In this document: positions 35,808-46,695 of the stretch, piece after piece
Layout: each line of letters opens with the position of its first letter
Position numbering within the stretch: the first letter of the stretch is position 1
DNA from: Gymnothorax reevesii
Lineage: Eukaryota; Chordata; Actinopteri; Anguilliformes; Muraenidae
Direction: 5' to 3'
Assembly: GCA_029721435.1 (NCBI GenBank)
Contig: CM056580.1
Coordinates: 77,215,367-77,279,366, forward strand
Length of the DNA stretch: 64,000 nucleotides
The notes under the pieces: generated by a model
Database searches by the model: none
What the model was told of the DNA's origin: nothing
The model's input: only the letters and a program-made list of their open reading frames with translations
Translations under genes and position numbers: made by a program

Positions 35808-38595
35808 TCGAAGGGAGTGAGACCAGAGGCTGCAGATGCGTGAGAGTTGAAGAGCTTGGGTTTCTAGCGCACAAGCATCGCTGAATTGTCTCCTGGGTCT
35901 GGTTGGCCCGCTCGGTCTGGCCGTTGGACTGAGGGTGAAACCCGGAAGTAAGGGAACAGGAGGGACCTAGGAGGGACAAGAATGCTTTCCACAAGCGGGA
36001 GGTGAACTGGGGACCACGGTCAGAAACAATATGGGTCGGGATGCCATAGGGACGGACAACGTGCTGTATAAGGAGGTTGGCTGTGGTTTGGGCTGAGGGG
36101 AGCTTGGGGAGTGCTATGAAGTGGGCTGCCTTGGAAAACAGATCAACAATAGTGAGGACAGTGGTGTTGCCTTGGGAGGGAGGAAGACCAGTAACAAAAT
36201 CTAGGGCTATGTGGGACCAGGGGCGACTAGAGATAGGGAGTGGTTGAAGGAGACCAGAGGGGGGTGTGTGGGGTGTCTTGGCTCTGGCACAGGCCAAGCA
36301 GGCACTTACGAAACCCTTGACGTCGTCCTGGAGGTCTGGCCACCAGAAGCGACGTCGAATAAAGGCCGTGGTTCTCTTGACCCCTGGATGGCCTAAGAAC
36401 TTGGATCCCTGTCTCCACTGCAGCACCTCTGACCGGAGGCCCTGGGGAACGAACAGACAGTTATCGGGACAGGCACTGGGCGCGGCCTGCCCGCCTAGTG
36501 CTGCCCGGACCCTTTCCTCGATAGGAAGCTGGATAGGACAGAGGAAGCAACTCGGAGGGAGGATAGTCTCGGGAGGGCTCTCAGGAGTGGCACTCGTCTC
36601 AAACTGTCGAGAAAGAGCATCAGCCTTGGGATTACGGGATCTGGGCCTGTAAGCCAAGGAGAAGTTGAATCGCTCGAAAAATAAGGCCCACCGGGCCTGG
36701 TGGGGATTAAGCCTCTTGGCCGTCTTCAGGTACTCAAGGTTTTTGTGGTCTGTCCACACAAGAAATGGCGTAGCGGCTCCCTCTAGCCAGTGGCGCCACT
36801 CCTCCAGAGCCAACTTGACTACCTGTAACTCCCGGTTACGGACATCATAGTTGGCTTCCGTAGGCGTGAGGCAGTGCAAAAAGAAGGCACTCGGGTGTAC
36901 CTTCCCGTCATTGGTGGACCTCTGGGACAGCACTGCTCCCGCGCCCACATTGAAGGCATCCATCTCCACGATGAACTGGGACGCCGAGTCCGGAGTCATC
37001 AGGATGGGTGCAGTCGTGAACCGCCGCTTCAGCTGCTGGAACGCCTGGTCTGCCTGGGGGTTCCAGTGGAACGGCTGCTTGGTAGAAGTCAGCGTGGTCA
37101 GGAGGGCTGCCACCGTGCTGTACCCTCGAATGAAGCGGCGGTAGAAATTCGCAAAACCCTGGAAACTCTGGAGAGCCTTGCGGTCCTTGGGCTGGGGCCA
37201 TTCCAGGACGGACTGCACCTTGGCGGAATCCATTTTCAGGGACCCAGGAGAGATGATGTAGCCCAGAAACGTTGTGGAGCAGGTGGGAAACTCGCACTTC
37301 TTGACCTTCAGGAAAAGGCAGTCCTCCAACAACCGTTTCAAGACTTGGCGCACATGCCGAATGTGCTCCTCCCGGATGCGTGAGAAAATGAGGATGTCAT
37401 CTAGGTAGACATAAATGGACCGACCGATCATGTCACCTAGGACATTGTTCACCAGGCGCAGGACCACCGCGGGCACGTTGGTAAGGCCAAAGGGAACCAC
37501 CAGGTATTCCCAGTAGCCACTGAGGGTATTAAATGCGGCCTTCCACTCATCCCCCTCATGTATCCGCACCAGGTGGTAGGCGTTCCGCAGGTCCAGCTTG
37601 GAAAATACCTGGGCCCCCTGGATGATGTCGAAGGCGGTAGACATGAGGGGAAGGGAATAATGGTTCCGGACCGTTATCTTATTCAACCCTCTACAGTCGA
37701 TGCAGGGCCGTAGCGAACCATCCTTCTTCGCCACAAAGAAGAATCTAGCTCCTGCTGGCGACGTGGAGGGCCGAATTATCCCAGCTGCGAGAGACTGCTG
37801 GAGATACTTCTCCATGGCGACTCTCTCAGGCTGAGACAGGGAGAAGACCCGCCCCTGAGGCGGCACTGCTCCTGGCAGGAGATTGATCTCACAATCATAG
37901 GGCCGGTGAAGTGGCAGAGACACCGCCCTAGACTTGTTGAATATCGCACCCAGGTCATGATATTCAGCAGGGACTTGGGAGAGATCAAGTGCTGGCTCAG
38001 AGGGTGACCCAGGCACAGGTGGAGCCACGTGGCGAAGGCAGCGAACCGAAATTGAGGACTTCCAATCACGAACCTCATGGGTGGACCAGTCCAAGACCGG
38101 GCCATGCTCACCGAGCCAGTGGTGTCCCAGAACCACCGGGGATCTGGAAGTCTGGATAATGAAGAAACTGATGGTCTCGCGATGGTTGCCAGAAACCAAA
38201 AGCTGGACTGGCGCCGTTTGGTGTTGAATCTGAGCCAGTCTCTGGCCCCCGAGGACAGAGACGGTCAGCGGCTGCGCCAGTGGGGAGAGTGGAATACCCC
38301 AGGAAGCTGCGGCTTCAGCGTCCAGGAAGTTCTCTTCAGCTCCAGAATCCACTAAGGCAGAAGTGCGACAGCACTTGTTGCCCCAGGAGAGGGTCAGAGG
38401 GATGCTGGTCCGACGATGGGAGGAGGCCTCGGGTCGAGTAGTGCCCACTACTGCTTCACCGGTCACTACAGGCTGTTGGCTCTTCACAGGGCAGTTGGCG
38501 AGAAAATGCCCCTGCTGACCACAGTAGAGGCAGGCCTTGGACCACATGCGGTGATCCCTCTCCTCCTTCATCAGGCGACTGCGTCCCAACTGCAT
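35728..38595 (-). CDS. pol: Chromovirus Pol polyprotein: zinc knuckle, protease, RT, RNase H, integrase
   Basis: 955-codon frame. Zinc knuckle C22-x2-C25-x4-H30-x4-C35 ([14 protein letters not shown]) belongs to the end of Gag, so the intact element had one fused Gag-Pol frame. Protease active site is D83-S84-G85 ([11 protein letters not shown]). RT has [16 protein letters not shown] and the catalytic YLDD at 397-400. The RNase H segment carries [15 protein letters not shown] near 545 and [11 protein letters not shown]. Integrase has [20 protein letters not shown] (Asp), VSDRGPQF (Asp) and NGQTERANQ (Glu), so the DDE triad is present; the first His of the usual zinc module appears replaced (WRQGSKF). 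The frame derails after the catalytic Glu. The methionine start is arbitrary because gag normally leads in. Confidence 0.92.
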   Translation of the reverse strand: MQLGRSRLMKEERDHRMWSKACLYCGQQGHFLANCPVKSQQPVVTGEAVVGTTRPEASSHRRTSIPLTLSWGNKCCRTSALVDSGAEENFLDAEAAASWGIPLSPLAQPLTVSVLGGQRLAQIQHQTAPVQLLVSGNHRETISFFIIQTSRSPVVLGHHWLGEHGPVLDWSTHEVRDWKSSISVRCLRHVAPPVPGSPSEPALDLSQVPAEYHDLGAIFNKSRAVSLPLHRPYDCEINLLPGAVPPQGRVFSLSQPERVAMEKYLQQSLAAGIIRPSTSPAGARFFFVAKKDGSLRPCIDCRGLNKITVRNHYSLPLMSTAFDIIQGAQVFSKLDLRNAYHLVRIHEGDEWKAAFNTLSGYWEYLVVPFGLTNVPAVVLRLVNNVLGDMIGRSIYVYLDDILIFSRIREEHIRHVRQVLKRLLEDCLFLKVKKCEFPTCSTTFLGYIISPGSLKMDSAKVQSVLEWPQPKDRKALQSFQGFANFYRRFIRGYSTVAALLTTLTSTKQPFHWNPQADQAFQQLKRRFTTAPILMTPDSASQFIVEMDAFNVGAGAVLSQRSTNDGKVHPSAFFLHCLTPTEANYDVRNRELQVVKLALEEWRHWLEGAATPFLVWTDHKNLEYLKTAKRLNPHQARWALFFERFNFSLAYRPRSRNPKADALSRQFETSATPESPPETILPPSCFLCPIQLPIEERVRAALGGQAAPSACPDNCLFVPQGLRSEVLQWRQGSKFLGHPGVKRTTAFIRRRFWWPDLQDDVKGFVSACLACARAKTPHTPPSGLLQPLPISSRPWSHIALDFVTGLPPSQGNTTVLTIVDLFSKAAHFIALPKLPSAQTTANLLIQHVVRPYGIPTHIVSDRGPQFTSRLWKAFLSLLGPSCSLTSGFHPQSNGQTERANQTQETIQRCLCARNPSSSTLTHLQPLVSLPSSVAWGTSLPWSPHRRQRWGFRLPRPS

Positions 38596-38646
38596 GGGCT
38601 CGGGTTGGTGGGCTCGGGAAGATGCTTGACTGGGAGGAGCAGGTGA

Positions 38647-39432
38647 TTAGAAAAGGATGACCAGCGTCTCAGAAAATTCGGAGGGAGCTGGTCGACATCG
38701 CCCCAAGCGAGTGGCAGTCTCCTCCTGGTGGCAGTTGGAGGGAGCTGGCGGACGTCGCCCCAAGCGAGTGGCAGTCTCCTCCAGGCGGTTGTCAATCCGG
38801 ATAGCAAGATCCGCCACAGCCACGGGAGTCTTGAGTAGGTCATGGAATAAGAGGTGGTCCTTGATGCCATCAGCTAACCTTTCCACAAAGAGATCTCGGA
38901 GCGCTTGGGGGTTCCACTCAGAGCTGGCAGCTAGGGTCTGGAACTCGATGGCGTATTCTGCCACCGTGCGGCTTCCCTGCCGGATCCGGGTCAGCTCTCT
39001 TCCGGCAGCGGCACTGCACCTGGTCCGGTCGAACAGCCGCTCCATCTCGGACGACAGGGCCGAGAAGGTGGAAACACAGGGGAGGTGGGCTGACCAGGCG
39101 GCAGTGCCCCACTGGAGAGCTGGACCTATCAGGTGGGAGATGGCAAATGCCACCTTGGCTGGTTCAGAACCGTAGGTCCTGGGCTGCAGGGCGAAGTGCA
39201 TCTCGCAGGTGGTCAGGAAAGGTCTGCAGTACCCAGGATTGCCAGCATAACTCTCGGGAGGTGGTAGCTGAGGCTCAGGACCAAAACCCGGAGGTGGCGA
39301 CACAGCAGCTCCAGCAGGGGGGTAAGGCGGCCCCATGCTCCCATTAGCGGTAGTCTGCTGCGCTGCCAGAGCAGCAGTCAGATGTTGGATCGGTTGCCGC
39401 TCGCGCTGGAGCTCCGCATTGCGGGAATCCAT
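38647..39432 (-). CDS. gag: Chromovirus Gag (capsid part), frameshifted near its end
   Basis: 261 codons starting MDSRNAELQRERQPIQHL, with a proline-rich linker and a capsid-like core (RTYGSEPAKVAFAISHL, GTAAWSAHLP, FDRTRCSAAAGRELTRIRQG, VAEYAIEFQTLAASSEW) typical of sushi-type Gag. The start lies about 29 nt downstream of the 5' LTR. The end is damaged: a roughly 57-bp tandem duplication (about 38690-38797) repeats EETATRLGR, and a frameshift near 38650-38690 leads to a stop, separating Gag from the zinc knuckle in the pol frame. Confidence 0.88.
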   Translation of the reverse strand: MDSRNAELQRERQPIQHLTAALAAQQTTANGSMGPPYPPAGAAVSPPPGFGPEPQLPPPESYAGNPGYCRPFLTTCEMHFALQPRTYGSEPAKVAFAISHLIGPALQWGTAAWSAHLPCVSTFSALSSEMERLFDRTRCSAAAGRELTRIRQGSRTVAEYAIEFQTLAASSEWNPQALRDLFVERLADGIKDHLLFHDLLKTPVAVADLAIRIDNRLEETATRLGRRPPAPSNCHQEETATRLGRCRPAPSEFSETLVILF

Positions 39433-39447
39433 CCTGCTGGTGTTCAG

Positions 39448-39461
39448 CAGACGGATCCTTC
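39448..39461 (-). promoter_or_regulatory. Putative self-priming primer-binding site
   Basis: On the minus strand GAAGGATCCGTCTG follows the 5' LTR directly. Its last 12 bases, AGGATCCGTCTG, are the exact reverse complement of CAGACGGATCCT in the LTR (plus 34318-34329), located 30 nt after a TATA box, i.e. at the expected 5' end of the transcript. Tf1/sushi-group elements are known to prime reverse transcription by folding the RNA 5' end onto such a site. The 5' LTR copy has one mismatch (CAGATGGATCC, near 40464-40470). Confidence 0.75.
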
Positions 39462-41131
39462 TGTAAGAAGAGGTCAGAGGAACACCAGGTGCAGGATGTG
39501 GAAGTGTTTATTAAACACAAAACACTAAGGGAAAAATGGCAGACACGCCAGAAACAAGACACCATTTGTGGAATCATTTTTTTATTGATTTATTTAATTA
39601 TTATTAATTGTTTATCCTTGCTTGCTCCTACTTTACTTTCTTTCATAACCTTTTAGGCCTAGAGTGTGTGTGTGCTTGCATATTTCTGATTTAGCAGGGG
39701 CCTGCATAACTGTTCCAGTGCGTCATGACATATAGCCTATCTAAAGTCATGCAAAGCTGATTGTCTGTACCAAGGACAAGATGTTTTTCTCTTTCTCTAA
39801 GTTTGCGTTTATAGAAAGCTCCGGAATGCATAACAAGATAAACTGGAGCCGGGGCTGATAGAGAAGACAGGTGCTCTCCTCCCCAACGAGACGTATGTGT
39901 GCAGCCTTACCACAGCGTGACGTAGGTGGCATAAGACAGCGAGAGCTCTCCAGATTACATCATGATGTGTAAATCAGCGCGGGGGGAGGAGAACGTCATG
40001 GAGTACCCCTACAAAAACCAGAGAGAGACTAACTGTATCATCCTCCATTTTGACTTGACTTGTATGGGGATCCTTTGCTGCAGAAAAGTAAACGGACTTT
40101 GGCTTGAATATTAACTTCTCTGCCTCTGACTGATTTTTTCCCTGAGTAGTCTGGGTTTCCTATGTGAAGGTGATACGAGGAATATAATGTTAAAATTCCT
40201 TTAACACCATTCACAAGCACTGAACAAATGGGAGAACAAAGGTACTCTGCCAAAGGCAGGGGGAAACAGAAATACAATCTCCACGAGAGGATAAACTAAG
40301 AAAACAAAAACTGAACCTAACATAATTGACGGACACACTGGGAGACTTATACACGTGGCAGACAAGACTAAAGCGCAGCAAACAGAAAAACTCGGGAACC
40401 ATACATGGGAGACACTCAGAAGGCACGAGGAGCTGAGACTTCACCATGTAGAATACGGAGGATCCATCTGACAAACGCTTGAAAAACAGGAACATTTATA
40501 ATCACGAGAGGAGGCAGGGACTTGGAATGCAATCACGCACTGAAACAGAAACACATGGGATTAATAAACAATTACACGAGGACCGGGATGACATTAATGA
40601 CTCGAGACAAGACGCGGAGACCAATCAAACTAGACAGTTTAGATTAAGGCAATCTAAACGTGACGAGGATAAAGCACCACAAGGAAAGCGAAGCAAAGCA
40701 CAGGGTTTTAAATGTAGTTAATCAGATACAGCTCAGATTGAAACACAAAAGCCAGAAACGCACACGCTCGCTAAATGAGTTAATCAAGGTTAATACTACG
40801 TGACAAATTATTTACAATCACCCTTAAATAAGTGCTGGTTAGTACGTGTTAGTAATGTCCTATCAGAGAGCGCATTCACTCAGAGTTTCGAGAGACCCAG
40901 AATTAAACACAGCTGGAAGCAATGAATGAAATACCAAAGCCAAACCGAAAGTAGAAACGAGATTGGATGACGACACGCAGGCATGCTGAAGGCAGTCACG
41001 CGACACCACTGGAAACAGATTTGGAGCGATTGTCAGACGGCTGAACTCAGAGCTGAAAATAAAAGAAACGAAAGTAAATCACAAGCACTAAATAAGCACA
41101 GGACAACACACGAAAGGGCAGAATCATAACA
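39462..41131 (-). repeat. 5' LTR of the chromovirus, interrupted by a solo LTR
   Basis: Same limits as the 3' LTR (plus strand TGTAAGAAGAGGTC to ATCATAACA). It is very similar to its partner by eye except for the 48-bp indel and the 645-bp insertion at 39567-40211. Because R and U5 are split from U3 by about 650 bp, this copy can no longer drive a normal transcript. Confidence 0.9.
39567..40206. repeat. Solo LTR (640 bp) of a different retroelement, inserted in the chromovirus 5' LTR
   Basis: Starts TGTGGAATC and ends CCTTTAACA; CCATT flanks it on both sides (39562-39566 and 40207-40211), a 5-bp target duplication that splits sequence continuous in the partner LTR at 34110. Size, TG...CA limits and the GC-rich promoter-like stretch (about 39850-40060) fit a retroviral or gypsy LTR; the family is not recognised. 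Orientation is uncertain. It is younger than the chromovirus insertion. Confidence 0.88.
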
Positions 41132-41136
41132 AAACC

Positions 41137-43900
41137 ACAGTTTAATGCAAAGAAGACTCCACTGACAGTTAAAATAACCAGGAAACAATGTGTTAATTGT
41201 ACTGTTAAATTCAGTCAGTTTATAACAGTGAAGAAAGTCGGGGAGAAAGAGGTAATGCAGCTTCACCATTAAGCATCAAGATGAAGTCTTAAGTCTCAGG
41301 GATTGTTTTCTTTCAAAAGAAAAACAGAAATGCTGAAGTTTCAAACTGCTCAGACAAAAATAAAAATAATGACAATAAAACATGTTTAGTTTTATGAATA
41401 CGCTTGCAAAGAGTTGGAACATATTTTGGAGTAAATTGAGTATATTCGAGCATGCCAAAGTTAAAATGAGTCGATGCCAGTGGTTCTCAAACTTGGTCTT
41501 GGAGTACCTGCTGGTTTTTGGACCAACCACAATTGCAAACAAGGAACAGCAAGCTGTTATTTTTTCACGGTGTTATGAGCAATTACCTCACTTCTGAATC
41601 ACCAATATACCAGAAAAAGCTTTTTGTTTTTTGCATCATTACAAACAATTGAAGACCACAAAGGAAAAATGATCAGAGTCAAATTTTGTGGTTTTGTATA
41701 TTTTATATATTAGGTATTATAATGTACCTAATATAATAATATAATATATTGTTAAAATATTTAATAATATATAATATAATATTACAATATTTTATACATT
41801 TTATTTTTTTATATTTTGCTTTTATATTTTTTCAGTGCTTTGTTTCTAAGATGATTTAGAATTTTTAATTCATTTCTCCACAACGTGAAGATGTGACTCT
41901 GATCATTTTTCCATTGTGGTCTTCAATTGAATCAGTGAATTCAATAAGGGCCTAACTTCCCTAAAACAGATTTTTACAGGAGAATTTTTTTTTTTTTTAA
42001 GTATAGCCATGAAACTTGTACAATATTCCTGACACATGTAGAACCCCACCAAAGGTAACCAATGACAAAATGCGGTGGCAGGTGAGTAAAGGCTGGTTAA
42101 TGACGAGTTTCACATGCCAAGGCAGGCGGAGGCAGGCGTAGGAGCTGAGAGTGATAGAGCGAGAATGGAAGGGAAAAGAGCTCGCGTTTCTGAATACACG
42201 AAAGACTTAAGTGCCAGAAACAAGGCAAGCAGCAACAGAGGAAAAGAAATCTCAATAAACGAGAAAATAACAAGGCACCAAACAATTGTGCCATAAAATC
42301 CCTTAAGAAGCAGAGCTTCCCAGAAATAAAGATAATCAGTGGATTGGATAATATATAGTCTGACAAACCCTGACTACAGAATTCTCAAGCCGAAGCGAGC
42401 AACTTGAAAGCAGACACTCCAGCAAAGAAGGCGTGGCGACCTCCAGCTTATATAGACTCCAGGGAAGGACCGCCCAGGAATAATCAGCCAGCTGAGTGAA
42501 AAATCCGATGGGGAAAGAATACGATGTCATCAGGGACGACAGTAACAAAGAAAGCAAAAAGCACCTTCACAAACCATGACAAGGAGTGGTTTCAGCTCAG
42601 TGACCGAATAAAGACAATGAAGTTTTTGAATTAAACAACTGAATTTGCCACATGGAAGGTCCAAAACATGTTTCTGCAGAATCATTGTTTTCAAAATGCA
42701 CCATGAAATGAGCAATGAGCAGCCCAATGGGCTATTTTGTGGGGGTGGGGGTGGTCATCTCAGGTTTGGCTACCTTAAACTACCTTTAGTTTCCATGAAT
42801 AAACCTTTTAAACAAGCACCGTTATTTTATTCATAATATGAACTGCATACCTTGTAAAGAATCTTCTTTGCAGTAAAAGTAATTAAATGTTTCCAAATTT
42901 AGCCTTGTAATGAACACAGATCAAACTTATCATAGCCCTACTTATCCTCAAAATCTGACTCCTCCGACCCACCTCCCCTCCCCCCCAACACCTCCATTAT
43001 CTGCGGCCACTAAATTATCAAGGACAGACAGTGCCTTAGGGCGCCTCAGGTGAAAGATATCTGGAAAGTTTCAGGACTTCTCAAACTTTGGCAGCCTTGA
43101 GACTCAACTGCTGAGTGTGGAGGGAAGCTATGGATGAGTAACAGCCCTGACATTAGGCTTTATAAGGCAGAACTTGTTAGAATATAGATTCAGGAACCTC
43201 AATGTCATGTCTGAAGTCTGCTGAAAACCTGGACACTTTGTATTTACTTACAGTGTACTTTTCGCTGCTGCTGCTCACAGTCAAAAACCTTGTCATATAA
43301 AGAGCACAGAGCATGCAAAACCTGAATTTTAGGCCCTTACTGAATTCACTGATTCACATAAAAAGGTATTAGGGAAGACTGAAAACAATCGGCTCCTGGT
43401 TAGTTTCCATTCTATAAAAATAAACACAATACAGGTTTGCCTCTTTATAATTTACTTGGTCTTTGAACTTATTGTTCTTTATCTCTCAGCCTGGACCCAA
43501 GCAGCCCATTATGCAGCTCATTCTTCAATAAATCTGTTTAAGAAATAACATTTGATTTAACTTTAATCTGTTGAATCATAATTTATCTTAATAGCATTTT
43601 TTTATTTTTCTTTTAATCTGTTTGTTTGGGAGGAGCTGGTCAGCATTCGCAATCAGTTAGGTGCTTATTGAAGCATTATAGTGACCTTTGTAAATACAGA
43701 CTCATTTATCCCTTGTTTAAAGGCATCTGAAATGGACAATAATCCACCGATATTTAAAAAGCGCCATAAACCCCCCTCTGTCTCCATAGCTCAAACTATC
43801 CCTCTACATCCAATTGCAGAGTGGACCATTAATGCGACATTATTCTCCTTGTTTTCACAAACCAAAAAAAAAAAGAACTATTGATTTATTCTATTAGCCC
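41137..43900. other. Intergenic DNA with small MITE pieces, no gene recognised
   Basis: 41481-41545 resembles the left end of the hAT family at 50782 (CAGTGGTTCTCAAACTTGGT). 42075-42580 reads on the minus strand like a promoter-bearing LTR (CTATATAAGC TATA box, TGTCATGG start), but no second limit or target duplication was found. The remainder is plain AT-rich DNA. Confidence 0.45.
41646..41929. mobile_element. AT-rich MITE with 36-bp inverted ends
   Basis: Ends 41646-41681 (CAATTGAAGACCACAAAGG...) and 41894-41929 are reverse complements with one mismatch. The 210-bp core is almost pure A/T. A second, partial copy of the right half lies at 56578-56690. Confidence 0.8.
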
Positions 43901-43944
43901 CCATGTCTGGGGAAGTACAATACAATCATATAAATATCATACAT

Positions 43945-44655
43945 ACATACAGATTAAAACATGCGTTAAGATAACACACTATCACACAATTAAGAAAGCT
44001 AAACATCACTCATAGCATACGAAGTCATAGCAGTTATGTTACAGATAGTGACTAGTATCAATCATGGCTTCACAGATGGTGGACTAGGATGATGATCAAT
44101 CATGATAAGCCTATATAATATTATAGATGCATGGTGACTAGGATCAATCATGGTAATACAAATGGAATGACTGAGACCAAGAGCATTAATGCGCTAACTG
44201 TAGGCTCTACACAGCAACTTGACTAGATCGTATTCGAGTCTCTGTACAAAAAATCTGGTTCATCTAGAAGACAATGTAACGAATCCACAACGCTATCCCC
44301 TTTTTCTACAAGCAGAGTGTCGTCCTCTACGATTGTTATTAAACGCAGTCTCCGAAGGGGAGAGACCCATTGAAATAATTCTACTAGATAAAGTATTAGG
44401 AATATGTTCGCCTGTTATGGCATACAACGATATAAAATATGAACATAGATCTCGCACAGGAGAATCAACCTTGAATATGCGCTGCCAGAGGGAAACATTC
44501 ATATTATCAATAACATCACGTACAGGCGGAATGGCTAGTGCCCTCAGCAGTTTAGTATGGCAACAATAATTACTTAAACCCAGAGACCTCTTAATAAGAC
44601 AACCTTGGAGAGACTCTAGTGTTCTTATACTGAGTATTACTAAGACACATTGTAT
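43945..44655 (-). pseudogene. 3' part of a LINE, separated from its RT by an LTR element
   Basis: Continuation of the LINE at 46664-48260 beyond the LTR insertion. The minus frame at 44293-44502 (begins MNVSLWQRIF) and the open stretch just upstream read like the C-terminal tail seen in APE-type LINE proteins (ALAIPPVRDV, TGEHIPNTL). A frameshift lies in the first 60 bases after the junction. Downstream (43945-44290) is probably its 3' UTR, with a repeated GACTAGGATCAATCATG-like phrase (44048-44150) and a short CATACATACATAC run that could be the tail. Confidence 0.65.
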
Positions 44656-44659
44656 CCAG

Positions 44660-46695
44660 TGTTACGACCAAGACTGAGGTCATAACAAGAAGGGAGACCA
44701 CACAGGGAAACAAAAGTCAAAACAATATAAATTTATTTAGCCAAGGCATATTTGTCAAAGACAACCGCTAAACTCCACACCATTGCCACAAACAAATCCA
44801 ATCTCCTCCTCCCCCCCAATTTGGAGAAGGCGGCTCATTTAAATAGTATCACACAGGTGGAGCTAATGAGCTTCAATTCTCTCTTCACAAATTGAACTGA
44901 ATGAGTTAATTGAATACTGATACCAATTAGCAAAGTGGAGTTTTTACACATACTCTTATCTAAGCTTTAACAGACCAGCAAGGCTGTAACACTCCCCTCC
45001 ATAAAAACAGGGACCCATAGGGCCCTGAATTAGTTGCCTCAAAAGCAAACTAATTTAATAAACCACATTTAATTACAATCAAGTACTTATGGAAATAAAT
45101 AAAATAAATCGAATACAAGGAACAAACAAGACTTTAAAGCAAAAAAAATAAAAACCTCAACTACACATACAATCCAGAGCTTGCCCACAGGTTTACCAAA
45201 TTGAAAGTCCCCAGACACACAAAGCTGGCCCACGTGGCCAGCAAACGAATTCCGGACCCGGACACACACAAAGCTGGCCCACGTGGCCAGCAAACGAATT
45301 CCGGACCCGGACACACACAAAGCTGGCCCACGTGGCCAGCAAACGAATTCCGGACCCGGACACACACAAAGCTGGCCCACGTGGCCAGCAAATGAATTCC
45401 AGGTCCCAACAACAAAGCTTATACATGTGGCAAGTGAATGAAATAAAGATCTAAATCTGATTCCAAGAGCACATGCCAACTTAACCAAGCACTCAAAGTA
45501 GCGCAAGCAATTGAAGTCCATTCCAAGACAACTACAGTAGCACTACCACTGAAAACCAAAGTTCCACTATCAAAATGAAACTGAAAAGTGTCTGACAAGG
45601 TAAAACCTAACACAGCCATCCAAAAGCACACTGAATACAAACACCAAAGTCCATCTCAGGACACAAATCAAGGACTGCATCAATGTGCACCAAAAGCAGC
45701 GCGAGCAGAAACGGGTACAAAAATGAAGGGCCATCCCCCAGACACACACTACTCAACTGTCCAAAGACAAACTTGAAGCCATAAATCACATCCTTCCACA
45801 GAAGGAATTTAAATGTACAAATGGGACCATGTTCTCTTCCAGACTATTCAAATATAAACAGGGTCAAGTGAAATACATAAATGGACAGATCTTTACTCAA
45901 CTAACCTAATTTAACCTAGTCTTCACCGACTTTTTGGGCTCATGATTGGCAATGCCATTCAGTCCCCCATATTCACCGGCAAAAACAAAAAAGGAAAAAT
46001 AATAAAGTGACAAGCCACCCTGGGCTTGCCCGATGACTACCCTATGCAAACTGTCATTCACCAATTAGCCAACATGTCCCATTTGACAAAGAACTTAAAC
46101 TAGAAAAATACTGTTCCAATTTCCACAAGTACCTGATTAAACAAATTCACTTCACAACTCAAGCCATTCAATGCACCAGTTCAATAATATGACCAGAACA
46201 AATACAACACAAACCAAACATGCCATAGCCTTCAACTTTTCCCTCTGCATCTCCCAAAACACAAATGGCAGAACTCAAATGAGCTTCTGACACCCAAACA
46301 CTCAAATGCTATCCATTTCACAAAACTACAAAATACACAGCTAAACAAAGCTCCCGGGCGAGCCCCCAATTGTTACGACCAAGACTGAGGTCATAACAAG
46401 AAGGGAGACCACACAGGGAAACAAAAGTCAAAACAATATAATTTATTTAGCCAAGGCATATTTGTCAAAGACAACCGCTAAACTCCACACCATTGCCACA
46501 AACAAATCCAATCCCCCCCCCAATTTGGAGAAGGCGGCTCATTTAAATAGTATCACACAGGTGGAGCTAATGAGCTTCAATTCTCTCTTCACAAATTGAA
46601 CTGAATGAGTTAAATGAATACTGATACCAATTAGCAAAGTGGAGTTTTTACACATACTCTTATCTAAGCTTTAACAGACCAGCAGGGCTGTAATA
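44660..46695 (-). mobile_element. Non-autonomous LTR retrotransposon inserted in a LINE
   Basis: Two LTRs (44660-44991, 332 bp; 46371-46695, 325 bp) flank 1379 bp. Plus-strand limits are TGTTACGACC and GCTGTAACA. CCAG flanks both sides (44656-44659, 46696-46699), and LINE coding sequence continues on both sides. On the minus strand TGGGGGCTCGCCCGGGAG (46351-46368) follows the 5' LTR and differs at two positions from the tRNA-Pro site. The purine tract GGAGGGGAG precedes the 3' LTR at 44992. No gag or pol is present; the longest frame (45087-45521) spans tandem repeats. It must use proteins of another element. Confidence 0.88.
45212..45412. repeat. 49-bp tandem array (four units)
   Basis: Units containing AAGCTGGCCCACGTGGCCAG and CAAACGAATTCCGGACCCGG recur every 49 bp (landmarks at 45241, 45290, 45339). 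Each unit contains the palindrome TGGCCCACGTGGCCA, or close to it. It lies inside the non-autonomous LTR element, just upstream of its 3' LTR on the minus strand. Confidence 0.92.

Larger units (their letters stand above)
34014..41131 (-). mobile_element. Complete Ty3/gypsy chromovirus (Tf1/sushi-like) with target duplication
   Basis: Minus-strand element of 7118 bp, including a later 645-bp insertion in its 5' LTR. The 5-bp target duplication AAACC lies at 34009-34013 and 41132-41136. LTRs are 34014-34990 (977 bp) and 39462-41131 (1025 bp without the insert; the 48-bp difference is one indel at about 40391-40438). Between them are gag and pol with protease, reverse transcriptase, RNase H, integrase and a C-terminal chromodomain. 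The lesions are frameshifts at the gag end and in integrase. The leader between the LTR and the gag start is only about 29 nt. No tRNA-type primer site is visible; see the self-priming segment at 39448-39461. Confidence 0.93.

Noticed and set aside
35206..39347. Plus-strand frames of 60-172 codons across the chromovirus
   Set aside because: They are antisense shadows of gag-pol with no domains of their own.
42075..42580. Possible solo LTR on the minus strand with TATA box CTATATAAGC
   Set aside because: Only the TGTCATGG start is plausible; no CA limit with a matching target duplication could be found.
45212..45412. CRISPR-like spaced repeats
   Set aside because: The 49-bp units are head-to-tail with no unique spacers, and the setting is a vertebrate LTR element.
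45087..45521. 144-codon minus-strand frame with repeated CVRVRNSFAGHVGQL-like units
   Set aside because: It is a by-product of the 49-bp array in a non-autonomous LTR element; the units shift frame and also open two other frames.
46351..46368. tRNA gene fragment
   Set aside because: Only 18 nt resemble the tRNA-Pro 3' end in complement, exactly next to an LTR; it is a primer-binding site. No tRNA or rRNA gene was recognised anywhere in the window.
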